NCBI GenBank assembly: GCA_017305195.1
Contig: JAFKMU010000044.1
Coordinates: 124,001-188,000 of the forward strand
Source: Verrucomicrobiota bacterium
Lineage (GTDB): Bacteria; Verrucomicrobiota; Verrucomicrobiia; Chthoniobacterales; Terrimicrobiaceae
Direction of reading: 5' to 3'
DNA: 64,000 nt
Every line of letters begins with the position of its first letter. Position 1 is the stretch's first letter. The position numbers were made by a program, and so were the translations under genes. Of the stretch, positions 1-8,808 are shown piece after piece. Under the pieces are notes generated by a model. That model saw only the letters and a program-made list of their open reading frames with translations. It did no database searches and was not told the origin of the DNA.

Positions 1-1355
1 TCTACTTTACCCAGAACAGCATCCGCACCTACCCGAATGGGCCGATCCTGAGCCATGTGCTTGGCTTCATGAGCCGCAAAAACCCGAACGACGAGGTGCT
101 CGTCGGCGTGGACGGCATCGAACGGAGCATGGAGGAGCAACTGCATGGCGAGGATGGATTCCGCCATATCGAGCACGACCGCGCGGGACGCGAGATCGTG
201 GTTTATCGCGGCCAGGAGAAAGCTCCGCGCCACGGCTCAAATGTCGAGCTGACCATCGACATGGCGCTCCAGAGCATCCTCGAGGCGGAACTGGAAAATG
301 CCTACCGCGAGCTGAAACCCGACACGGCCGTCGGCATCATCGCCGATCCCAAGACCGGCGAGATCCTCGCCATGTCCAACCGGCCCACCTTTGATCCCAA
401 CAATCTCAACGGGACAAAGCCCGATGAGATGAAAAACCGCGCCATCATTGACATGGTGGAGCCGGGTTCCACCTTCAAGATCGTCGTGTCATCCGGCGCG
501 CTCAGCGAGCACACGATCACGGAAAAAACCCAGATTTTTTGCGAGAACGGACGGTTCCTTTACGGAGGCCGCATCCTGAAAGACCACCACGGATATGGCA
601 GCATGACCGTCGAGCAGATCCTGATCAAATCCTCCAACATCGGGTCGGCCAAGATGGCCCTGATGATGGGCGACGACAAATACTACGAGTACGTGCGGCG
701 GTTCGGCTTCGGTGAACGCACGGGCGTGGCGCTGCCGGGCGAAATCCCGGGACTGGTACATCCCCCGGCCCGCTGGGACAAGCTGACCATCACCCGCATG
801 GCGATGGGACATTCCGTGGCGGTGACGCCGCTCCAGATCGTGATGGGGATGTCGGTCATCGCCAATGGAGGCAAGCTGATGAAGCCGCAGATCGTTCACG
901 CCATCAAGGATGAGGACGGCCAGGAGATCTATCGCTCCCAGCCCGAGGTGGTGCGCGAGGTCATCCCGGAGGCGACAGCCAAGTTTGTCAGCAAGGCGCT
1001 CACGGGCGTGTGCGATGACGGGGGCACGGCGACCCTGGCCCGCGTAAACGGCTACAATGTGGCGGGCAAAACCGGCACGGCGGAAAAGGTCAATCCCAAG
1101 GGCGGCTACATGGATGGCAAGTATGTGGTGTCCTTCGTCGGGTTCATGCCTGCGGAAGACCCGCGCTTCGTCTGCCTCATCATGATCGACAATGCCAAGC
1201 TTTCCTCGGGCCTGAACTATGGCGGCCTCGTAGCCGCTCCGGTTTTCTCCCGGGTCGCGGAGAAGACCGCCCGCTACCTCGACCTCGTCCCGAACGCACC
1301 TTCCATGCTGCCTATCGCACTTTCCGAACCTTCCAGCAGAAAGGTCACGCCATGA
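1..1355 (+). CDS. ftsI: Penicillin-binding protein 2/FtsI, peptidoglycan transpeptidase (5' end outside window)
   Basis: Septal peptidoglycan D,D-transpeptidase that crosslinks stem peptides during division. The reading frame is open at the left edge (codons start at base 3), so the N-terminal anchor and part of the dimerisation domain are missing. The visible part opens with the YP.G...HVLGF segment common to class B PBPs. All three penicillin-binding motifs are present: STFK with the nucleophile serine at 468-479, SSN near 631-639, and KTGT at 1068-1079. It ends with an ATGA overlap with murE, so the two are probably translationally coupled. Position at the head of the dcw cluster supports FtsI rather than an elongation PBP2. 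No sign of degradation. Confidence 0.93.
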   Translation, partial: YFTQNSIRTYPNGPILSHVLGFMSRKNPNDEVLVGVDGIERSMEEQLHGEDGFRHIEHDRAGREIVVYRGQEKAPRHGSNVELTIDMALQSILEAELENAYRELKPDTAVGIIADPKTGEILAMSNRPTFDPNNLNGTKPDEMKNRAIIDMVEPGSTFKIVVSSGALSEHTITEKTQIFCENGRFLYGGRILKDHHGYGSMTVEQILIKSSNIGSAKMALMMGDDKYYEYVRRFGFGERTGVALPGEIPGLVHPPARWDKLTITRMAMGHSVAVTPLQIVMGMSVIANGGKLMKPQIVHAIKDEDGQEIYRSQPEVVREVIPEATAKFVSKALTGVCDDGGTATLARVNGYNVAGKTGTAEKVNPKGGYMDGKYVVSFVGFMPAEDPRFVCLIMIDNAKLSSGLNYGGLVAAPVFSRVAEKTARYLDLVPNAPSMLPIALSEPSSRKVTP

Positions 1356-2842
1356 GCATGCCCTTGTCCCAGCTCCTTTCTGCCGCCGGCCTCCCCCATG
1401 CCGTGGCGAGCCCGAACCTGAAGATCGAATCCCTTTGCTATGATTCCCGCAAGGTGAAGCCTGGCGCCCTGTTCTTTGCCCTGAAAGGGGCGAAAGCCGA
1501 CGGTGGCGCCTTTGTCGCGCAGGCTGCCGAATTGGGGGCGGTTGCGATCGTCTCCGACGCTGCCTCGTCAGCCTGCGCGCTTCCTTTCATCGTGGTGCCT
1601 GATCCGCGTGCGACCATGGCGGACCTGGCGGCGGCCTTCTACGGGCGGCCGTCGGATTTCCTCAAGACCATGGGCGTGACCGGCACGAACGGCAAGACGA
1701 CCACGGCGTTCCTCGTGAAGCACCTGCTCGACGCCGACCAGCGCCGCTGCGGGCTGCTCGGCACCATCAAGTATTCGGTCGGCGACGAGGAGATCGACGC
1801 CCCGCGCACGACGCCGGAGTCGATCGACCTGCAGGAACTCCTCGCCCGCATGGTGAACTCGGGCAGCAAGGCCGTGGCGATGGAGGTCTCCAGCCATGCG
1901 CTGGTGCAGCACCGCGTGCGCGGCATCGAGTTTGACACGGCTGTCTTCACGAATCTCACGCAGGACCACCTCGACTATCACAAGACGATGGAGAAGTACT
2001 TCGACGCGAAGGCGCTTCTCTTCGACGGCCTAGCCAGGCAGACCAAGAAACGCGGCAAGGCGATCATCAACGGCGACGAACGCTACGGCCGCATGCTGGC
2101 CGAGCGCACGGCGAAGAAGGGCGTGCAGGTCATCACCTACGGGCAGGGCGTCGGCATGGACTTCCGCGCGACGGACGTGCGCTTCGACGCGACGGGCAGT
2201 TCGTTCCATCTGGAGGCGAAGGGCAGGAAATACCTCGTCCGCCTCCCGCTGATCGGGGCCTTCAACATCTACAACACGCTGGCCGCCCTGGCTGCGGCCT
2301 CATCGATGGGCATGGAACTGCGCGCCGCCGTTGCCGCGATGGCCAGGGCCCCGCAGGTGCCGGGCCGTCTCGAGCGGGTGCCGGTGAAGCGGAGCTTCCA
2401 GGTTTTCGTCGACTATGCACACACCGACGACGCACTGCGCAATGTCCTGCGCACGTTGCGCAACCTGAAGCCCGAGCGTCTCATCACGGTCTTTGGTTGC
2501 GGCGGAGACCGCGACCGGGCGAAGCGACCGCTCATGGCGGCGGCCGCCGAGGAGTTCTCCGACTGGACGATCCTCACCTCCGACAACCCTCGCACGGAAG
2601 ATCCCGAGCGCATCATCGCCGACGTGGCGAAGGGATTCCGGGGGCAGCGCCACGAGCGCATCATCGACCGGGCCGAGGCAATACAAAAGGCCGTCACCCT
2701 CGCAGGCCCCGGAGACATCGTGCTCATCGCGGGCAAGGGTCACGAGACCTACCAGGAATTTGCCGACCGCAAGGTGCCCTTTGACGACGTGGCGGTGGCC
2801 GCCCGTGCGGTCGAGGCCAAGCGCGTGGAGGTGGAGGAATAA
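1352..2842 (+). CDS. murE: UDP-MurNAc-L-Ala-D-Glu:meso-diaminopimelate ligase MurE
   Basis: Cytoplasmic Mur ligase that adds the third residue of the stem peptide using ATP. The 496-residue length is normal. The ATP-binding loop GVTGTNGKTTT lies near residue 108. A DNPR motif at about residues 411-414 (codons 2582-2593) is the known signature of meso-diaminopimelate selection, so the wall should be of the DAP type rather than the lysine type. The start ATG overlaps the ftsI stop (ATGA) and murF follows after 3 bases. The family assignment and the substrate inference both rest on motifs visible in the translation. Confidence 0.95.
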   Translation: MSMPLSQLLSAAGLPHAVASPNLKIESLCYDSRKVKPGALFFALKGAKADGGAFVAQAAELGAVAIVSDAASSACALPFIVVPDPRATMADLAAAFYGRPSDFLKTMGVTGTNGKTTTAFLVKHLLDADQRRCGLLGTIKYSVGDEEIDAPRTTPESIDLQELLARMVNSGSKAVAMEVSSHALVQHRVRGIEFDTAVFTNLTQDHLDYHKTMEKYFDAKALLFDGLARQTKKRGKAIINGDERYGRMLAERTAKKGVQVITYGQGVGMDFRATDVRFDATGSSFHLEAKGRKYLVRLPLIGAFNIYNTLAALAAASSMGMELRAAVAAMARAPQVPGRLERVPVKRSFQVFVDYAHTDDALRNVLRTLRNLKPERLITVFGCGGDRDRAKRPLMAAAAEEFSDWTILTSDNPRTEDPERIIADVAKGFRGQRHERIIDRAEAIQKAVTLAGPGDIVLIAGKGHETYQEFADRKVPFDDVAVAARAVEAKRVEVEE

Positions 2843-2845
2843 CGG

Positions 2846-4210
2846 ATGGACTGGCTCTCTCTTTCGGAAGTCGCCGATATGACCGGGGGTACGCTGACAG
2901 GCAGCGGCTCGCGGACGGTGCGGCGTATTTCGAAAGACACCCGCACCCTTGTACCCGGCGACCTGTACCTGGCGCTGCGCGGGGAAGCCCACGACGGCAA
3001 CTTGTACGCACGCGCGGCCATCGAGAAGGGCGCGGCGGCAGCCATCCTCGACCGGCCTGACGCGGCGGGCGACCTGCCCCAGGATTTTCCCGTCATCATC
3101 GTGCCCGATTCCCTCGCGGCCCTGCACCGCATGGCCAGCGCGTGGCGCGACCGGCTCGCCATCAAGGTGGCGTGCATCACAGGCAGCAGCGGCAAGACAA
3201 GCACGAAGGAATTCACCGCCGCCGTGCTCTCCGTGCGCTATCGCGTGACGAAGACCGAGGGCAACCTGAATAATCACATCGGCCTGCCGCTTTCCATCCT
3301 CGCCGCCTCCTCCGCCGACGACGCAGCGGTGTGGGAGCTCGGCATGAATCACGCGGGAGAAATCGCTCCTCTCGCCGACCTCGCCCGTCCGGATCTCGGC
3401 ATCATCACCAACATCGGCGTGGCCCATATCGAATACCTCGGCTCCCGCGAAGGCATCGCCGCCGAAAAAGGCGCGCTGCTCGCCGCGCTTGGCCCGAATG
3501 GTTCCGCTGTGCTGCCCAATGAAGACGACTTTGCCGACTATCTCGCCACCCGCACCAAGGCCCGCGTGATCCGCGCCGGGCTGGAGGGCGGTCAGGTGAT
3601 GGCGACAAATATTTCCATGGATGTCGACGGGTGCCGGTTCACGATCTGCGCCGATGGGGAGTTCCTCCCCGCGTACCTGCCCGCCCCCGGCGTGCACATG
3701 GTCAAAAACGCGCTGCTCGCCGCGGCGACGGGGCTGGAATTCGGCCTGTCCCTCGAGGAATGCGTCGAGGGGCTCGCCACCGCACGACTCACCGGCGGCC
3801 GGCTCACGCGCAAGACGATCCGCGAGGTGACCGTGCTCGACGACACGTACAATGCAAACCCCGACTCGATGAAAGCCGCGTTGGCGACGCTGGCGGCGCT
3901 GCCCGGCAAGGGCAAACGGGTCGCCGTACTTGGCCGCATGGGCGAACTCGGGGAACATGCCGAAGAAGGTTATCGAACAGTTGGCACAACGGCGGCAAAT
4001 ACGGTACAAACTCTGATCGCAGTTGGCCCGGAGACTGCTCCCTTGAAAGAGGCCGCCCGCAGTGGCGGCATGAGCGATTTGCACACCGTCGATTCCCCCG
4101 AGGAAGCGGCGGCCCTCCTGAAGCAAATCCTCGGCCCGGGTGACATCGTGCTGGTGAAAGGCAGCCGGGCTGCCCGCATGGAGCGCGTCATCCAATCCTT
4201 TGAAAACTAA
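2846..4210 (+). CDS. murF: UDP-MurNAc-tripeptide:D-Ala-D-Ala ligase MurF
   Basis: Adds the D-alanyl-D-alanine dipeptide to UDP-MurNAc-tripeptide in the cytoplasm, finishing the pentapeptide. The 454-residue protein has the Mur-ligase P-loop ITGSSGKTSTK near residue 111, followed by the EGNLNNHIGLP segment typical of MurF, and LDDTYNANPDSM in the C-terminal third. Its stop codon shares one base with the mraY start (TAATG), and murE lies 3 bases upstream, consistent with one polycistronic unit. Its substrate dipeptide would come from ddl in the same cluster (12201-13112). Confidence 0.95.
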   Translation: MDWLSLSEVADMTGGTLTGSGSRTVRRISKDTRTLVPGDLYLALRGEAHDGNLYARAAIEKGAAAAILDRPDAAGDLPQDFPVIIVPDSLAALHRMASAWRDRLAIKVACITGSSGKTSTKEFTAAVLSVRYRVTKTEGNLNNHIGLPLSILAASSADDAAVWELGMNHAGEIAPLADLARPDLGIITNIGVAHIEYLGSREGIAAEKGALLAALGPNGSAVLPNEDDFADYLATRTKARVIRAGLEGGQVMATNISMDVDGCRFTICADGEFLPAYLPAPGVHMVKNALLAAATGLEFGLSLEECVEGLATARLTGGRLTRKTIREVTVLDDTYNANPDSMKAALATLAALPGKGKRVAVLGRMGELGEHAEEGYRTVGTTAANTVQTLIAVGPETAPLKEAARSGGMSDLHTVDSPEEAAALLKQILGPGDIVLVKGSRAARMERVIQSFEN

Positions 4211-5346
4211 TGCTTTCCTATCTTGCCAACCTCAGTGAATGGGCTCTGAAGAGCGGTCACGACAGTGACTTCTTCAAGGCTCTGAACGTGTTTTCCTACA
4301 TCACGTTCCGCGCCATCTGCGCCGCCGCGACCGCGTTTCTGATCTCGATCATCTGCGGCAACTGGGTGATTCGCAAACTCATCTCGCTCAAATTTGGCCA
4401 GCCCGTGCGCAGCAAGGAAGAAGTGCACAAGCTGTACGAACTTCACGGCGCGAAAAAAGGCACCCCGACGATGGGCGGCCTGCTCATCATCGGCTCCATC
4501 GTCATCTCGGTGGCGCTGTGGGCCAAGCCGGAGAATCCCTACGTGTGGATCGTGATGTTCAGCACGCTGTTTCTCGGCGCGATCGGTTTTTACGACGATT
4601 GGCTGAAGGTGACCAAGAAGAGTTCGGCAGGCATCAGCAGTCGGCAAAAGTTCCTGCTCCAGTGCATCCTGGCGGCCGCGTTTGCGGCGTTCTTCCTTTT
4701 CGCCCCCGATCCAAAGGTGCGCGAGATGGCGACGAAGCTTTACATCCCCTTCATGAAGGATCCGCTGATCTTCAGCATTCCGATCCTCATCCCGATCTTC
4801 TACCTCCTCGTGATCGTGGGCACGTCGAATGCGGTGAACCTCACCGACGGCCTCGACGGCCTCGCCACGGGCTGCACGGCGACGGTGGCCTCGGCCTACG
4901 CTCTGCTCGCCTATCTCGCGGGCAACCTGAAGGCAGCGGAGTATCTCCAGATTCCCTTTGTCTCCTACTCGGGCGAACTCGCCATCGTCTGCGCTGCCCT
5001 GCTGGGCGCATGCCTCGGCTTCCTTTGGTGGAACGCGCACCCGGCCAAGATGTTCATGGGCGACACGGGATCGCTGGCGATCGGCGGCATGCTGGGCGCG
5101 GTGGCGATCTGCGCCAAACAGGAGTTGCTGCTCGTGATCGTGGGCGGCGTCTTTGTGATCGAGGCGATGTCGGTGATCCTGCAGGTCGCGAGCTTCAAGC
5201 TCACGGGCAAGCGGATCATCAAGATGTCGCCCCTGCACCATCATTTTGAACTGAGCGGCTGGAAGGAAAACACGGTGATCGTGCGCTTCTGGATCATGTC
5301 CGTGATCTTTGCCCTGCTCGGCCTGGCAACCTTGAAACTCCGATGA
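4210..5346 (+). CDS. mraY: Phospho-MurNAc-pentapeptide transferase MraY
   Basis: Polytopic inner-membrane enzyme that moves phospho-MurNAc-pentapeptide onto undecaprenyl phosphate to make lipid I. The 378-residue protein is almost entirely membrane segments. It carries the family's acidic motifs: YDDWLKV followed by SS.RQKF, NLTDGLDGLA, and the C-terminal HHHFEL.GW histidine cluster. It starts within the murF stop and overlaps murD by ATGA. The protein is slightly longer than the usual 320-360 residues, with a somewhat extended N-terminus, which is seen in several non-proteobacterial MraY proteins. Confidence 0.95.
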   Translation: MLSYLANLSEWALKSGHDSDFFKALNVFSYITFRAICAAATAFLISIICGNWVIRKLISLKFGQPVRSKEEVHKLYELHGAKKGTPTMGGLLIIGSIVISVALWAKPENPYVWIVMFSTLFLGAIGFYDDWLKVTKKSSAGISSRQKFLLQCILAAAFAAFFLFAPDPKVREMATKLYIPFMKDPLIFSIPILIPIFYLLVIVGTSNAVNLTDGLDGLATGCTATVASAYALLAYLAGNLKAAEYLQIPFVSYSGELAIVCAALLGACLGFLWWNAHPAKMFMGDTGSLAIGGMLGAVAICAKQELLLVIVGGVFVIEAMSVILQVASFKLTGKRIIKMSPLHHHFELSGWKENTVIVRFWIMSVIFALLGLATLKLR

Positions 5347-6659
5347 TCTACTCTGGAAAATCCGCAGTCGTGCTCGGCCTCGGCCATAGCGGCGAGGCAG
5401 CGGCGCTCCTCCTCAGCGAGGAAGGCGCGAGCGTGACCGTGTGCGAAAGCCTTGAGACGCCAAGCCTGCGCGAGCGGGCGGCCAAGCTTGAGGCCCAGGG
5501 CATCACGGTGCTCTTCGGCGCAGCAGCGGACACGGACCCGACTGTCTACGACGTGTGCATCCTCAGTCCTGGCATCGACCCGGTCGTGCCGCTGGTGCAG
5601 AACGTGATCGCCAAGCGCATCCCGATGATCGGCGAGCTGGAGCTGGCCTACGAGGAGTGCATCTGCCCGGTCATCGCCATCACCGGCACGAACGGCAAGA
5701 CGACGACGACGGAGCTGACCACCGAGATGCTGAAAGGCTGCGGCCTGCGCACGATGTCGAGCGGCAACATCGGCCTGCCCTTCGCCACCGCGGTGAAGCG
5801 CAGCCACGAGCTCGACGTGATGGTTCTGGAAGTGAGTTCATTCCAGCTGGAAACGATCAAGGCCTTCCGCCCGCAGGTCTCCGCGTGGCTCAACCTGAGC
5901 CCGAACCACCTCGACCGCTATCCCGGCATGACCGAGTATCGCGACGCGAAGCTGCGCATCTTTGAAAACCAGACGGCGGACGATTTTGCCGTGGTCAACG
6001 CACGCGACGAACTCCCGGAGATCGCCGCGAAAAAGCTGACCTTCAGCGCGTACACGGACGATGCGGATTTCTCCCTGCGCGACTCGGTGATTTACTTCCG
6101 CGGCGAGCCCGTGCTCGACCAGCGCAAGACGAAGCTGCCCGGCATCCACAACGCGGAGAACCTCATGGCCGCGCTGGCGATGGGCCATGCCTTCGGCCTC
6201 GACTTTGACAAGATGGCGGCGGCGGTGACCGAGTACACGGCCCCGGCGCATCGGTGCGAGTTTGTGCGCACGCTGAATGGCGTGCGATTCGTGAACGACT
6301 CCAAGGCGACCAACCTCGACTCCGTCGAGAAGGCGATCCTCTCGCAGGAGGGTTCGCTCGTGCTGATCGCGGGAGGCAAGGATAAGGGCTTTGAGTTTGA
6401 CCCCATCGCCCCTCTCATCCGGGAACGGGTGAAGGCGGCGGTGCTGATCGGAGAGATGAAGGAACGCATCGCAAAATCCTGGTCCGGTGTGCCGGTGCAA
6501 CTGGCCGACACACTTGAGGAAGCCGTCGGGAAGGCGCGCGCGGTCGCGCAGCCCGGCGACACCGTCCTGTTTTCCCCCGGGACATCGTCCTACGACATGT
6601 TCCGCAACTACGGCGAACGCGGCAATCGCTTCAAGGAAGCCGTCAAAGCCCTGAACTAA
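5343..6659 (+). CDS. murD: UDP-MurNAc-L-alanine:D-glutamate ligase MurD
   Basis: Second Mur ligase of the pathway, adding D-glutamate to UDP-MurNAc-L-Ala with ATP. The 438 residues include an N-terminal Rossmann-like UDP-binding part (VVLGLGHSGEAA), the P-loop ITGTNGKTTTTEL near residue 116, and the conserved NDSKATN segment in the C-terminal half. The start overlaps the mraY stop (ATGA). A gap of 35 bases separates it from the following LysM gene, the first break in the tightly overlapped series. Confidence 0.95.
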   Translation: MIYSGKSAVVLGLGHSGEAAALLLSEEGASVTVCESLETPSLRERAAKLEAQGITVLFGAAADTDPTVYDVCILSPGIDPVVPLVQNVIAKRIPMIGELELAYEECICPVIAITGTNGKTTTTELTTEMLKGCGLRTMSSGNIGLPFATAVKRSHELDVMVLEVSSFQLETIKAFRPQVSAWLNLSPNHLDRYPGMTEYRDAKLRIFENQTADDFAVVNARDELPEIAAKKLTFSAYTDDADFSLRDSVIYFRGEPVLDQRKTKLPGIHNAENLMAALAMGHAFGLDFDKMAAAVTEYTAPAHRCEFVRTLNGVRFVNDSKATNLDSVEKAILSQEGSLVLIAGGKDKGFEFDPIAPLIRERVKAAVLIGEMKERIAKSWSGVPVQLADTLEEAVGKARAVAQPGDTVLFSPGTSSYDMFRNYGERGNRFKEAVKALN

Positions 6660-6694
6660 AGAATCACGAACCCAACCGGATAAGCAACGAAGCC

Positions 6695-7600
6695 ATGAAA
6701 ATGAAAAAAGTCGTGAGAATGCCATTGCGTCGCGCACCTCAGCGCCCCCGCCCGCAGGCGGCCCAGCAGATGCGCGCACGGACGGCGACGGCAGACGAGG
6801 TTTACGACGAGGAGTCGGAAGAGGACTACGGCGGCGAAGCCGAGCCGAACATGAAGTTTTCCCACGCCGTGGTCGTCGTCCTCGTGCTGCACATCATCGT
6901 GGTGGGAGGCATCTTTGCCTTCAACTCGATCAAGGCCCGGCAGATCGCAGAGGCCAACACGGGAAAATCCGCCCCGGTCACGGCGACGCCCAATACGTCG
7001 GCGATCAACAACGAGCCCGAGACCGCCCCGGCCGACGCGCCCGCCAAAGTGGCCGACACTCCGGTGAAGCCGCAGAACCTCGACAGCTGGATCGGTCGCT
7101 CGCACACCGTGCAGGCGGGAGAGACGCTCTCGCGCATCGCGATCCAGTACAAGGTCTCGGTCAGCGCAATCGAAAAGGCCAACGACATCACGAGCTACTC
7201 GACGCTGGTGGTCGGCCAGGTGCTAAAGATCCCGCCCACTGGCGCGCCCGAGACCAGGCAGACGGCTCCCGCTCCGACCGTGAAGCATGAAGCCGCCCCG
7301 GCGAAGCCCGCGGCAGGCACGATCAGCTCCGCGACCCGCCCGGCGGCGGCAACGACCACCACCCCGGCGGTCGCCACATCCTCTCCGGCTGTGACCCGCC
7401 CCGAGCCGGAAACCGACACGCCGGGCGCGCATGGCACCGCCTCGGGCGACATCTACACGGTGGCCAAGGGCGACAACCCGTACTCCATCGCGAAAAAACT
7501 CCACGTGAGCTACAGCGACCTGCTTTCCGTCAACGACATCAAGGACCCGACGAAAATCCAGATCGGCCAAAAACTGAAGATTCCCGCGAAAAAAAACTAA
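6695..7600 (+). CDS. Membrane-anchored protein with two LysM peptidoglycan-binding domains
   Basis: Probable peptidoglycan-binding protein facing the periplasm. The 301 residues run: a basic and acidic cytoplasmic head (1-55), one hydrophobic segment at about 57-76, a Pro/Ala/Thr-rich linker, LysM 1 at about 137-180 (starts HTVQAGETLSRIA), a second low-complexity linker, and LysM 2 at about 252-298 (IYTVAKGDNPYSIAKKL). No hydrolase or transpeptidase domain is visible. It sits between murD and ftsW, where a LysM gene is not part of the classical dcw order, suggesting a division-site wall-binding role. That role is inference. Confidence 0.85.
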   Translation: MKMKKVVRMPLRRAPQRPRPQAAQQMRARTATADEVYDEESEEDYGGEAEPNMKFSHAVVVVLVLHIIVVGGIFAFNSIKARQIAEANTGKSAPVTATPNTSAINNEPETAPADAPAKVADTPVKPQNLDSWIGRSHTVQAGETLSRIAIQYKVSVSAIEKANDITSYSTLVVGQVLKIPPTGAPETRQTAPAPTVKHEAAPAKPAAGTISSATRPAAATTTTPAVATSSPAVTRPEPETDTPGAHGTASGDIYTVAKGDNPYSIAKKLHVSYSDLLSVNDIKDPTKIQIGQKLKIPAKKN

Positions 7601-7665
7601 CCGACCCGACCACCGAAACATAACGCCCAGGCCGGCCAGCCCGGCCTGAAGCCGTTTCCCGGATC

Positions 7666-8808
7666 ATGCAGAAAAACGCCATCACCGTCCTCCTGTTCAC
7701 TGTGGCAGCACTGACAGCCCTCGGGTTTGTCATGCTCTTCAGCACGAGCGCGTTTGCCCAGGAGAGCCACGGCGACATCTACTTCTTCGTGAAGAGGCAG
7801 GGATTCTGGCTCGGCATTTCGGTGGCGGCAGCGCTGGTGGGAGCAACGATCGACTATCACTGGTGGCGCAAGCTCTGGCCGTTGTTTTTTGGCGGAGCGT
7901 TCGTGCTGCTGCTGCTGTGCTTCGTGCCCGGGATCGGCATGAAGATCAACGGCTCCTACCGCTGGCTCAACCTCGGCATCGCGACGTTTCAGCCCAGCGA
8001 ACTCGCCAAGCTCGCAGCCATCTTCTTTACCGCATGGTGGTTTGAGAAATACGAGGCTCACGCCGGGGAGTTGCTCAAGGGCATCATCATCCCCTTCTCC
8101 ATTGTGGCAGTGTTGATGGCTCCGATCTCGCAACAGACCGACCTCGGCTACACCGCGCTGATCGGGGCAACGACGCTGGCGATCATGTTTGTCGGCGGCA
8201 TCCGCATGCGCTGGGTGGTCCCGGCAGCGATCATCGGAGTGGCGGGCATCCTCTACATCGCGACGCACATCGACGAACGCCACGGCCGACTCATGGCCTT
8301 CATGAATCCCGAGAAGTACCAGGCGACCGAGGGTTACCAGCAGTTGCAGGGCCTGATCGCCTTTGGCTCGGGCGGCACGGAGGGACTCGGGCTCGGCGAA
8401 GGCCGGCAGAAGATGTCGTATCTGCCCTACGCGCACACGGATTTCATTTTCCCCATGATCGGCGAGGAGCTCGGGCTGAAATTCACGCTCCTGACCGTGT
8501 TTGGCTACCTGCTGATGTGCATGTGCGGCGTGACGGTGGCCATGAATGCGAGGGACCGCTTCGGGATGCTGCTGGGATTTGGCTGCATCATGATGATCAT
8601 TCTCCAGTCCATCGTGAACATCGGGGTGACCACATCCCTGCTGCCCAACAAGGGCATGCCGCTGCCATTCATCAGTTTTGGTGGTTCGAATCTGGCTATC
8701 TGTTATTTCATGGTGGGTATCCTGGTGAACATTCACCGCCACGGAAATCCGCTGGTGACGATGGCTTCACCCGTCCTCAATCACGTACGAAATTATTGCC
8801 GCCTGTGA
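7666..8808 (+). CDS. ftsW: SEDS-family lipid II polymerase FtsW
   Basis: Integral membrane peptidoglycan glycosyltransferase of the SEDS family, partner of the FtsI-type PBP encoded at the left edge. The 380 residues contain about ten hydrophobic segments. Family markers seen are the NGSYRWLNLG...FQPSELAKLA stretch in the first half and TDFIFPMIGEELG in the large extracytoplasmic loop, followed by a final PLPFISFGGSNL segment. It is immediately followed by murG (GTGA overlap at 8805-8808). FtsW rather than RodA is favoured by its position between murD and murG. Confidence 0.94.
   Translation: MQKNAITVLLFTVAALTALGFVMLFSTSAFAQESHGDIYFFVKRQGFWLGISVAAALVGATIDYHWWRKLWPLFFGGAFVLLLLCFVPGIGMKINGSYRWLNLGIATFQPSELAKLAAIFFTAWWFEKYEAHAGELLKGIIIPFSIVAVLMAPISQQTDLGYTALIGATTLAIMFVGGIRMRWVVPAAIIGVAGILYIATHIDERHGRLMAFMNPEKYQATEGYQQLQGLIAFGSGGTEGLGLGEGRQKMSYLPYAHTDFIFPMIGEELGLKFTLLTVFGYLLMCMCGVTVAMNARDRFGMLLGFGCIMMIILQSIVNIGVTTSLLPNKGMPLPFISFGGSNLAICYFMVGILVNIHRHGNPLVTMASPVLNHVRNYCRL

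Noticed and set aside
2300-4195. 631-codon open frame on the minus strand opposite murE/murF
   Set aside because: It is antisense to two certain Mur ligases, and its translation is a low-complexity His/Gly/Arg-rich string typical of high-GC shadows.
8517-8804. Longer N-terminal extension of murG reaching into ftsW
   Set aside because: The GTG at 8805 gives a normal MurG N-terminus and the usual overlap; the extension is an out-of-frame reading of ftsW.
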